A stretch of 35,489 nucleotides of DNA from contig JAUSPN010000086.1 of the NCBI GenBank assembly GCA_030656555.1, forward strand, positions 1 to 35,489. The letters are read 5' to 3'. The notes beneath the pieces are model-generated. The model saw nothing but the letters and a program-made list of their open reading frames with translations, was not told where the DNA came from and did not search any database. This stretch comes from Candidatus Desulfaltia sp. Its GTDB lineage: Bacteria > Desulfobacterota > Desulfobacteria > Desulfobacterales > ETH-SRB1. The position numbers and the translations under genes were made by a program. Shown here in pieces: positions 7,191 through 14,002 of this stretch. How positions within the stretch are numbered: the first letter of the stretch is position 1; every line of letters starts with the position of its first letter.

Positions 7191-8088
7191 TAAGATTAAA
7201 AGATCTCCACTATTTTATGTCGGAGATAAATACAAGTTGATGCGGCAGTTGGTAAATTTATTTCCTAAGGAAGTAAATAATTTTTACGAACCTTTTGTTG
7301 GAGGCGGATCGGTATTTTTAAATATTGAAGCAAAAAAATATTATCTAAATGATATAGATAAACACCTGATAAATATTCATAAATTATTAATAAAAAATAC
7401 GAGCAATCCCACCCAGTTTTTCAAGTCTGTTGAAAAAATAATTTATAAATATAAGTTATCACGATCTTACAAAGAGGACATAATACCAGTTGCACTGAAA
7501 AAAGAATGGAAAAAGACCTATTTTGCACGGTTCAACAAGGAGGGTTACATAAAATTAAGAGACTGCGTAAACAATTACAAAAAAAATGATCCGCTAATTT
7601 TATATATTCTACTAATATATGGATTTAATAGGATGCTAAGGTTTAACGGCGATGGGAAATTTAATCTTCCTGTAGGAAATGTTGATTTTAATAAAAATGT
7701 AGCGAACACCTTAAATGACTATTTCAAGTTTGTGTGCGATAAAAAAATAACGATAACTTCGAATGATTTTAAAAAGTTTTTTTCTGATAAAAAATATTTA
7801 AAGAATGATTTTGTTTATTTTGATCCTCCATATTTAATAAGCGCAAGTGAATATAATAAAATTTGGAATAGTAAAATGGAATCTGATCTATTGGGCATGA
7901 TAGATAGCTTAAACAAAAAGGGCGTAAAATTTGCTCTGTCAAATGTTACACATTACAATGGCAGTAAAAATGAAATTTTGATAAAATGGATGAAAAAATA
8001 TAAAATTTACAAAATTAAAAGCAATTACATTAGTTATCACAATAACGGCAAAAAAATAATTAAGGAAGTTTTAATCACAAACTACTAA
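7183..8088 (+). CDS. Dam-like D12-class DNA adenine methyltransferase
   Basis: A 301-aa enzyme of the Dam/DpnM type. It has motif X SPLFYVGDKYKL (8-19), motif I YEPFVGGGSVF (35-45), the recognition-domain signature FNRMLRFNGDGKFNLPVG (148-165) and motif IV FDPPYL (213-218). It transfers a methyl group from S-adenosylmethionine to adenine N6, by family analogy in a GATC-containing site. It starts inside the end of the RadC-methyltransferase gene, so the two are co-translated. The next gene is an AlwI-family nuclease, and AlwI recognises GGATC. Two adenine methylases, one per strand of an asymmetric site, would fit. Site specificity is inferred. AT-rich codon use and lack of a Shine-Dalgarno match the rest of the island. 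Confidence 0.85.
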   Translation: MNNKIKRSPLFYVGDKYKLMRQLVNLFPKEVNNFYEPFVGGGSVFLNIEAKKYYLNDIDKHLINIHKLLIKNTSNPTQFFKSVEKIIYKYKLSRSYKEDIIPVALKKEWKKTYFARFNKEGYIKLRDCVNNYKKNDPLILYILLIYGFNRMLRFNGDGKFNLPVGNVDFNKNVANTLNDYFKFVCDKKITITSNDFKKFFSDKKYLKNDFVYFDPPYLISASEYNKIWNSKMESDLLGMIDSLNKKGVKFALSNVTHYNGSKNEILIKWMKKYKIYKIKSNYISYHNNGKKIIKEVLITNY

Positions 8089-8092
8089 TATT

Positions 8093-9610
8093 ATGAGCAA
8101 ACGAAAAGCTGAATACAAACCATTGTTATTTACAACAACCATGAGAAATCCTGAAAGGTTGAAAAATTTTTTAACAATACTTAGGGAATACGAGGGTAAG
8201 GTTTTAATAAATAAAATTATTGATGCTGTTGCAAAAACACTAATCCAAAAAGGGTTATATCAACCCATGAAAATATCACAAGCCGTTAAAGATAAATGGG
8301 AAAATGAAATTGAATTAAGTAAAGCAGAAACTGAAAAAGTATTTGCTGATAATCCGCAAAGTCATAAAGAGGCAGGTTTTGAAAAAGGATGGCCATCGAG
8401 GTTTGATACTTGGTTTAAATTTGCCAAAGAATTAGGATTTGTTTGGTATTGGCCAAACGAAGAAATAAAATTATCCAAAAGTGGCAAAATGCTCTTGGAC
8501 AAGGAAAAGCCTGAAAATGAGTTAATGGTTTTTGCTAATGCTTTTGCAAAATATCAAAGACAAAATCCATTTCGTAGAGTTTTAAATAGTAATGTGCCAT
8601 TGATTTTATTAATTCAGACAATAAAGCTCTTAAATAATGACCCGGCTTATAATGGCACAGGTATTTCAAGATTAGAGATCCCGCTATTGCTTTGTTGGCA
8701 AAATGATAATGCCGAAGCTTTATATCGTGAAATAAAAAGATTACGCAAAAAACATGGCTATTCACCAAGCAACGAAGTCATTTTAGAGCTTTGCTATAAA
8801 TTACTAAATGAAACTAAAAGAGACGACAATTCTATTCTGGGTGATTATCCTGACGATTTTATCCGCAAAATGCGTTTAACTGGCTTAATTACCTTACGTG
8901 GCGGTGGTCGGTTTATCGATATAAATACAAAAGAGACGGTGACTATTAATTATATTTTGAAAAATTATATTTCTCACAAAGAGTTCGCAACAGAAAAAGA
9001 ATTTTTCAATTATATTGGAAAAGTTGATAATGATTTGGTTTCATCACTTTCTGTTTATAAAGCACCTACCAAAACAACAAAAACGGAATTAGAAAAATGG
9101 GTGCAACATTATGCATGGGAATCGATTAAATCTGAAATGCTTAATTTGGCACAGAAAAAATCATCAAAAGATGACATCTTGAAAATTATTGAACAGCCAT
9201 TGCGCTTAGAATTTTTGACTTCACTAGCTATCCTCAAAAAATTACCAAATGTAATAGTAAAACCAAATTTTGTTTCCGATGACGAGGGCTTACCAACAAG
9301 CTTTGCTTCCGGCGGAAGTCCCGATATTGAATGTTTAGAAGATCAAGACACTGTTTTAGTAGAAGTCACATTACTGACGGGAACGCAACAACACATTAGA
9401 GAATCATTTTCAGTACACCGGCACCTTGAGGAATACATCAAAAATAGCATTAAATCATACGCCGTGTTCATCTCGCCAAAATCTTTTATCGACACCAAAC
9501 GCTACTTTAATTTTATTAAAAAAGATGGCTTAGAAGTGAGAATATCAGATATTGATAAGTTTATTAGTGGCCTTGAAACAAAGACAACATTAAATGAAGC
9601 GACTTTATAA
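8093..9610 (+). CDS. AlwI-family type II restriction endonuclease
   Basis: A 505-aa protein whose N-terminus (KPLLFTTTMRNPERLKNFL, 9-27) is the signature of AlwI-family endonucleases, which are type IIS enzymes cutting a few bases outside the site. The C-terminal cleavage domain shows a PD-(D/E)xK-like arrangement: Glu373, Pro410-Asp411 in GGSPDIE, and Glu424 in VLVEVTLL, where the usual Lys is replaced as in other members of this group. The central part should bind the recognition site. It lies 4 bp after the Dam-like methylase and 9 bp before the ATPase gene. Length is normal for the family and no break is seen, so it is probably active. Family call is firm on the N-terminal signature; the exact site is not readable from sequence. 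Confidence 0.8.
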   Translation: MSKRKAEYKPLLFTTTMRNPERLKNFLTILREYEGKVLINKIIDAVAKTLIQKGLYQPMKISQAVKDKWENEIELSKAETEKVFADNPQSHKEAGFEKGWPSRFDTWFKFAKELGFVWYWPNEEIKLSKSGKMLLDKEKPENELMVFANAFAKYQRQNPFRRVLNSNVPLILLIQTIKLLNNDPAYNGTGISRLEIPLLLCWQNDNAEALYREIKRLRKKHGYSPSNEVILELCYKLLNETKRDDNSILGDYPDDFIRKMRLTGLITLRGGGRFIDINTKETVTINYILKNYISHKEFATEKEFFNYIGKVDNDLVSSLSVYKAPTKTTKTELEKWVQHYAWESIKSEMLNLAQKKSSKDDILKIIEQPLRLEFLTSLAILKKLPNVIVKPNFVSDDEGLPTSFASGGSPDIECLEDQDTVLVEVTLLTGTQQHIRESFSVHRHLEEYIKNSIKSYAVFISPKSFIDTKRYFNFIKKDGLEVRISDIDKFISGLETKTTLNEATL

Positions 9611-9619
9611 TCATCATTT

Positions 9620-11140
9620 ATGAGTATATTCATCAAAAAACTAGCGATACAAAATTATAAGTGCTTCGAAAATGAGCCAATAAATCTAAGTATTCCTGAT
9701 GGTAATCGTGGCAGTGGCTTAAATATACTTATTGGCGAAAATGGGAATGGTAAAACTTCTATACTTGAAGCAATCAACTATATTACGCTAAACAGTTTTT
9801 CTGCTGAAAATAAACTGGGCATAAGCGATTTTCTTGATTTCAAGAAAGAGATAATTATTGAAGGAAAAACTGATGAGTTTAACTGTAGCTCATCAATTGA
9901 TTATTATAAAGATTGGAGTTTCAAATCAGATGGTATCTCTTTTAAGGCAAAAAGCAGAGATGTTAAGGAGCGAGGGAATTTATTATCAAGCCCCTTTCAA
10001 ATTAACAATCATTTTATTTCAAAAGAAAATTACATAAAAAAAGATGGTTCACAAGGTAAAGAAATTGATGGTAGGGATAAAATATTCTCTAAATCAAGAA
10101 TTAACGATAGTGATGAGCTAAATATTTTCTTCTTTGATAAAAACAGAACGCGGCAAATAGCAACTGGAAATTATAAAACTACATTTGAAAAGATCTGCGA
10201 CGATCTTAACTGGAATTTTATAAAAAATTTAAATGAGGAAAACATAGGTAAAATTATACAAAACATAACAGGAGAATATTTTAAAAATATTGATGAAATC
10301 ACAAATAAAAACGTTGGCAAAAAAACAGCTAAAGAATTGAAGGATTTTTTCGGCAAAGATGAATTTGAAAAAATTAAAATTGAACCATTAAACCTTCTTC
10401 ATCCCTTTTCTAACTCATTTTTTGCCTTACGAAATGACAACGCTTTATCGCAAATCAATGCTAGAGATTTAGGTTCCGGAGTAGAAATCATTCTAACCTT
10501 GTTGATATTAAAAAATATTGCTGGAGCCTCAAAGGGTAGTATTATTTATCTTATTGACGAACCAGAACTTCATCTTCACCCAAAGGCACAGGACAAATTA
10601 TTAGATTTACTTCTTGAGGAATCTAAAGCCAAGCAGATTATTATTTCTACACATTCACCATATTTATTCAAAGGAGCTATTTCACAAAACGCTAAACTTC
10701 TCTTATTCACAAGAGATAAAAACGATAAAATAATCATTTCTGATGCAAGAGATAAAGGCTGGGGCATCTTTCCGTGGAGTCCTTCGTGGGGCGAGATTAA
10801 TTTTTTTGCTTATGATATGCCAACAACAGAATTCCATGATGAGCTTTATGGATTTTTACAGCAAAAATATATTGATAATTCCACTAACGAAGGAGAAGCA
10901 AAGAAACGCAGTTATATAGATGATTTTGATAATTATTTACAAGGAAAAATGACAAAAAAGCGTAAATGGACAAAAGAACAAGGATGGGCTACAAAAACAG
11001 AACAAGATGTTTCATTGCAGACCTTTATTAGAAATAAAACTCACCACAAAGAAAATAAAACCATGCAGAAAACAGGATTTTCAAATGATGATTTGAAAGA
11101 ATCTATTGAAGAAATGATCCGACTTGTAAAAAATCCATAA
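9620..11140 (+). CDS. AAA/ABC-type ATPase with C-terminal RNxxxH motif, defence-associated
   Basis: A 506-aa RecF/OLD-like ATPase. Walker A GENGNGKTS is at 39-47, the signature loop DLGSGVEI at 283-290, Walker B YLIDEPELHLHP at 310-321 and the H-loop HSPYLF at 345-350. The central insert (55-260) is variable. The C-terminal tail (about 400-506) contains RNKTHH (471-476), which fits the RNxxxH active-site pattern of HEPN RNases; a Glu-rich helix follows. It is the last gene of the restriction operon, 9 bp after the endonuclease. A plausible role is a back-up abortive-infection effector or regulator of the system, but this is inference. The tail could instead be a structural dimerisation segment common to such ATPases. 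Confidence 0.75.
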   Translation: MSIFIKKLAIQNYKCFENEPINLSIPDGNRGSGLNILIGENGNGKTSILEAINYITLNSFSAENKLGISDFLDFKKEIIIEGKTDEFNCSSSIDYYKDWSFKSDGISFKAKSRDVKERGNLLSSPFQINNHFISKENYIKKDGSQGKEIDGRDKIFSKSRINDSDELNIFFFDKNRTRQIATGNYKTTFEKICDDLNWNFIKNLNEENIGKIIQNITGEYFKNIDEITNKNVGKKTAKELKDFFGKDEFEKIKIEPLNLLHPFSNSFFALRNDNALSQINARDLGSGVEIILTLLILKNIAGASKGSIIYLIDEPELHLHPKAQDKLLDLLLEESKAKQIIISTHSPYLFKGAISQNAKLLLFTRDKNDKIIISDARDKGWGIFPWSPSWGEINFFAYDMPTTEFHDELYGFLQQKYIDNSTNEGEAKKRSYIDDFDNYLQGKMTKKRKWTKEQGWATKTEQDVSLQTFIRNKTHHKENKTMQKTGFSNDDLKESIEEMIRLVKNP

Positions 11141-11146
11141 TAAGGA

Positions 11147-11200
11147 GTTTTGGGCTCGGGCATTCACCTCTTTTATTCCCCTCTGCCCTTCGCCCAAAAC
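11147..11200. repeat. Long two-part hairpin after the restriction operon
   Basis: GTTTTGGGC (11147-11155) pairs perfectly with GCCCAAAAC (11192-11200), and an inner stem pairs GGGCA (11158-11162) with TGCCC (11184-11188). On the plus strand it is followed by A-rich, not T-rich, sequence, so it is not a classic intrinsic terminator. It may still end the operon transcript or be part of the island end. Confidence 0.45.
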
Positions 11201-11255
11201 AAAAAACAAATTTATATTTATTTAAGAAAAAGCTTATCAAAAGACAATTGATTGA

Positions 11256-11270
11256 AAAATATTTTTTGAA
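11256..11270 (-). repeat. Right 15-bp inverted repeat of the restriction island
   Basis: AAAATATTTTTTGAA is the perfect reverse complement of 5203-5217. It stands at the point where AT-rich island sequence gives way to GC-rich sequence encoding the old methyltransferase C-terminus. Confidence 0.4.
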
Positions 11271-11438
11271 CTCGCTCCTTTCAGTAGCGCCCCGGAGCGG
11301 CGTAAGATCGCCGTCAAGGTGGTGGACATCTTCGGCAATGACACAATGACGATTGTGGACGTGAGCGTGGGGAAAAACGGACAAAGGGGGACGGGGTTGA
11401 ATTTAGGCGTTTCTTTTCATTTGTTTGAACAATTTTGA
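11271..11438 (+). pseudogene. 3' remnant of the Mod-type methyltransferase
   Basis: In the frame of 11271 the DNA reads about 35 codons (ERRKIAVKVVDIFGNDTM, then TIVDVSVG) that match the C-terminal end of the same methyltransferase family as the 4646-5144 fragment, then a short unmatched tail to a TGA at 11436-11438. There is no start codon or ribosome site, and the frame opens only at 11256 inside AT-rich DNA. Base composition jumps from AT-rich to GC-rich at the edge. Together with the 5' fragment it shows that the island replaced the middle of this gene. Identity is from remembered family sequence, so it is likely but not proven. Confidence 0.65.
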
Positions 11439-11495
11439 CACCTTTAGATACAGGTGCGGACGCAAAAAGCCGCGCCGAACATTCAATCGTTATAA
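11424..11495 (+). repeat. Degenerate attC-like site before the DUF3024 gene (weak)
   Basis: GGTGCGG (11453-11459) pairs with CCGCGCC (11470-11476) with one G-T wobble. TTTGAAC (11424-11430) and GTTATAA (11489-11495) stand where R'' and R' would be, with partial match to consensus. The 12-mer AAAAAGCCGCGC at 11464-11475 also occurs at 1-12 of the window. Suggestive only. Confidence 0.3.
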
Positions 11496-11511
11496 TCAAG
11501 GGTAATAGATA

Positions 11512-11856
11512 ATGGCTTTTACAGATATCGATCTCCAAAAAATAAAAAATAAAGTGGGTGGACTTTGTTCTAAAAAAACCCCAGAGCATCTGAAAGATCA
11601 GTTACGATTTGAATATGAAACAGAAAAACAAAACGTAATTATTTATGAAATACGCCCAGCATGGAACAACCCATCTGAATTCACAAAGTTGTCAATAGCC
11701 AAGCTGACATATGTCAATAGCCAGAAAGTTTGGAAGCTATACTGGAAAAGGGCAAGTGGGAAATGGGTGAAATACGAACCAAAAGAATCAGCTAAAGATT
11801 TGGGTATTCTGGTGCAGGAAATTGAAAAAGATTCTTATGGCTGCTTCTTCGGGTAG
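11512..11856 (+). CDS. DUF3024 family protein
   Basis: A 114-aa protein resembling the DUF3024 family, with conserved stretches RFEYETEKQNVIIYEIRPAW (39-58, residues binned roughly) and SIAKLTYVNSQKVWKLYWKRASGKW, a compact beta-rich domain. Its function is unknown in the literature I recall. No signal peptide or membrane segment is seen. The start is preceded by AAGGG 10 to 14 bases upstream. It stands alone, between an attC-like site upstream and a 13-bp inverted repeat downstream, and is convergent with the Fic gene. This setting and its small size fit a mobile cassette gene. Confidence 0.65.
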   Translation: MAFTDIDLQKIKNKVGGLCSKKTPEHLKDQLRFEYETEKQNVIIYEIRPAWNNPSEFTKLSIAKLTYVNSQKVWKLYWKRASGKWVKYEPKESAKDLGILVQEIEKDSYGCFFG

Positions 11857-11880
11857 GAAAACAAATCAGGTCAAGTTGAC

Positions 11881-11999
11881 GTTTGACCCATGTTGTTAAT
11901 TATTTAATATTAAAGAGGGCATAGAAGTTTAAGAATAAAGATAAAAAATCAGAAAAAATATTGAAATAAGAGAAAATAGATTGCTCACATGGGTCAAAC
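11881..11999. repeat. 13-bp inverted repeat spanning the DUF3024-fic interval
   Basis: GTTTGACCCATGT (11881-11893) and ACATGGGTCAAAC (11987-11999) are perfect reverse complements with 93 AT-rich bases between. GCTTAAC (12004-12010), a full match to the attC R'' pattern, and its reverse complement GTTAAGC (an R' match on the minus strand) follow directly. It may be a large attC-like site or the ends of a tiny element. Confidence 0.4.
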
Positions 12000-12011
12000 A
12001 TAGGCTTAACG

Positions 12012-13157
12012 TTATGACTTCTTACTTGGCATCATTGCCTTTAAGATACTAATATTTGCTTTATATTTTCTTCCAACCTTTATTAAGAGGTTAAGGTCTT
12101 GCAACTCTTTCAAGTCACGTAGGACCGTAGCTCGATTTACCGTTGCGTATTTTTTAGCAATACTGGGTGTCAACTCAAGAATTTCATCGACATCAAATTC
12201 TTGAGTTATTGGCATTTGTAGTATCAAATCACGCTTTCTTTTAAAGGCAGCTTTCTTTGTATACTTCACATCTGCAAATGCTTCATAAATGTAATAATGC
12301 CAAAATATAGAAAATTGACTTTCTTGAATAATATCCAAATTTTCTTTAAGGCCATCGCGAAATCCTTGGACGGCGTAGTTTATAAAACTTGTTAAACTTC
12401 TTTTTCCCCTTGCTTGGTCTATCTGTCGATAATACTCCGGTCGAGTTTGATTATAAAAATTGGATAAAATATGTGAGACTATGCTTGGCAAACCGGCTCT
12501 TAATAGAATGTAAAACTCAAGCAACCGTCCTGTTCTGCCATTGCCATCACCGAATGGATGAATCCATTCAATATATACATGGGTGACAATTGCTTGGATC
12601 ACAGAAGTTGCAAAATTTTGTCCAGCGTTATAATGGAAATCTCTTTTTATCCAGACACAGAGTTTATCTATTAATTCAGGGACATATTTGTAATCAGGTG
12701 CTATGTATGGACCAACAACACGATTGTCATCACGGAATCTACCAGGAATGGCATCTAAATGTTCACTAAGGTTTTTTCCAATAATTTGGTGAAATTCCAT
12801 TATTAATTCGGGGCTTATAATGCGAACCTTCCCTTCTATAACAATTTCTCGCAACAAGTTATTGAATGCTTCAAGAATATTTTTAACTTCAATTTCAAGA
12901 TATTCTTTACTTGGAGGCAACTTCCACCCTTCCTCTAACTTTTCTATTTCTTCTTGGCTAAGGGTGTTACCTTCTATAGCTGTGGTAGCTTGTGCGCCTT
13001 TTATGAGGGAAACGCGAAGTAATTTGTCTCGATATTCAGGCTCTAATGGAATATCTGTAAGGGCTTTAACATACGCATCGCATTCTCCAAGCATGTATGC
13101 ACATTCTATGCTTATTTCCCATTCTTTGCGGAATGAAATATGTTTATGCCTGTCCAT
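12012..13157 (-). CDS. fic: Fic family protein (AMP-transferase type, class II)
   Basis: A 381-aa Fic protein. The catalytic loop HPFGDGNGRTGR (about 198-209) has the active-site His, the metal-binding Asp and both phosphate-binding arginines intact. An N-terminal inhibitory helix TTAIEGN (about 58-64, S/T-xxx-E-G/N) marks class II, where the Glu blocks ATP until it moves away. A Fic_N region precedes it, and a C-terminal winged-helix domain (about 310-375) suggests DNA binding or autoregulation. Such enzymes usually transfer AMP from ATP to Ser, Thr or Tyr of a target protein. GGAGA lies 6 bases before the ATG. A possible promoter has TTGACA at 13217-13222 (minus strand) with a weak -10. The gene stands alone, opposite in direction to its neighbours. 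Confidence 0.9.
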   Translation of the reverse strand: MDRHKHISFRKEWEISIECAYMLGECDAYVKALTDIPLEPEYRDKLLRVSLIKGAQATTAIEGNTLSQEEIEKLEEGWKLPPSKEYLEIEVKNILEAFNNLLREIVIEGKVRIISPELIMEFHQIIGKNLSEHLDAIPGRFRDDNRVVGPYIAPDYKYVPELIDKLCVWIKRDFHYNAGQNFATSVIQAIVTHVYIEWIHPFGDGNGRTGRLLEFYILLRAGLPSIVSHILSNFYNQTRPEYYRQIDQARGKRSLTSFINYAVQGFRDGLKENLDIIQESQFSIFWHYYIYEAFADVKYTKKAAFKRKRDLILQMPITQEFDVDEILELTPSIAKKYATVNRATVLRDLKELQDLNLLIKVGRKYKANISILKAMMPSKKS

Positions 13158-13354
13158 TTGCAGTCTCCAGTGTTTATTTGGGTTGACAAATAGACCCTAC
13201 CATTTGTAGTGTAATGTGTCAATAAAAATGACAAAAGTCATAATGAATGGGGGTCGGGCCGCAGGAACAGATTGATATAATATATAAAACGTTTATTTTT
13301 TGCGTTAAATAAGGCCCTAAAAGGGCATTTTTGTAAAGGATTTCTGCTAAATTT

Positions 13355-13525
13355 ATGAGTGAGCAACAGGTCAATAACCCACTGCACAGCATGACACTGG
13401 AGCAGATCGTGAATAGCCTGGTTGAGCATTATGGCTGGAGCGAGATGGGCAAACGCATCAACATCCGTTTCAATTGTTTTCTTATGCTCCAGTGCTATGC
13501 TGTAAATTATTGCTGGTATCTTTAA
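13355..13525 (+). pseudogene. VF530/DUF2132 DNA-binding protein, 3'-truncated
   Basis: The first 38 codons (NNPLHSMTLEQIV, then HYGWSEMGKRINIR) match the start of the VF530 family, small proteins of about 70 aa thought to bind DNA. Similarity stops after codon 38 at about 13468, where the expected second half (the SSLKFLRKTPWAR part) is absent and the frame runs into the inverted higA fragment, ending at 13525. A weak AAAGGA lies 14 bases before the ATG. The gene was cut by the event that brought in higBA, so the product is probably non-functional. The short remnant and the family's distinctive start make the identification reasonable. Confidence 0.6.
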
Positions 13526-13816
13526 TAGGGATAACTCGTCGTTCAATATCCGCCCATATTTTAAGCTTCATAATTCGCAGATCATATTCAGTTTGCAGAT
13601 TTAGCCAAAACTGAGCTTCAACCCCAAAATAACGCTGTAGCCTCAAGGGTGTGTCAGCAGTAATGGACCTTTTTCCATTCACAATTTCACTTACCCTGTT
13701 GGGGGGAACAGAAAGATCCCGAGAAAGCTGGTTGATACTAATGCCTAACGGTTCTAGAAAATCCTCACGAAGGATTTCACCCGGTTTTATTGGATCAAGA
13801 TTTTTTTTGTGCTCAT
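13482..13816 (-). pseudogene. higA: HigA-type antitoxin with homopolymer frameshift
   Basis: The reading frame from about 13800 down to 13482 encodes a typical HigA antitoxin: PGEILREDFLEPLG, a helix-turn-helix (ISINQLSRDLSVPPNRVSEI) and the family ending KRSITADTPLRLQRYFG, then AQFWLNLQTEYDL. The only plausible ATG (13814-13816) leads into a run of eight A (13801-13808 on the plus strand as T). With nine A the ATG would be in frame; with eight it stops after nine codons. This is a mutation, a sequencing slip or phase variation by slippage. HigA normally represses its own operon and blocks HigB. It lies 9 bp after the higB stop, as usual, and reads into the broken VF530 gene. Confidence 0.7.
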
Positions 13817-13825
13817 AGGGACACC

Positions 13826-13999
13826 TCAGTGATAGTCTGTAATTTCAACATGGTACGCATTACCGTCATTCCATTCGAAACATAAGCGCCACTGCTTATT
13901 GATACTGATAGCATATTGCCCTTTTCGATCCCCAGAAAGGGCATGAAATTTATTCCCTGGGTTAAGCATCAATGCTTCTATGGTGGGAGCGGCATGATT
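13826..13999 (-). pseudogene. higB: HigB-type toxin, 5'-truncated
   Basis: About 57 codons encode the C-terminal part of a HigB/RelE-fold mRNA interferase: ALMLNPGNKFHALSGDRKGQ, then YAISINKQWRLCFEWNDGNAYHVEITDYH and stop. The usual first 35 or so residues are missing. In frame upstream there is a stop at about 14004-14006, just where the pabB-pabC gene ends, so the toxin start was lost when this block joined the chromosome. Without its N-terminal helices it is very unlikely to be active. Order (toxin then antitoxin, same strand) is that of higBA loci. Confidence 0.7.
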
Positions 14000-14002
14000 T
14001 TC

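Noticed and set aside
13314-13332. Hairpin GCCCT-AAA-AGGGC followed by T5 as a terminator
   Set aside because: The T-run points to the plus strand, but no plus-strand gene ends upstream of it; stem is only 5 bp.
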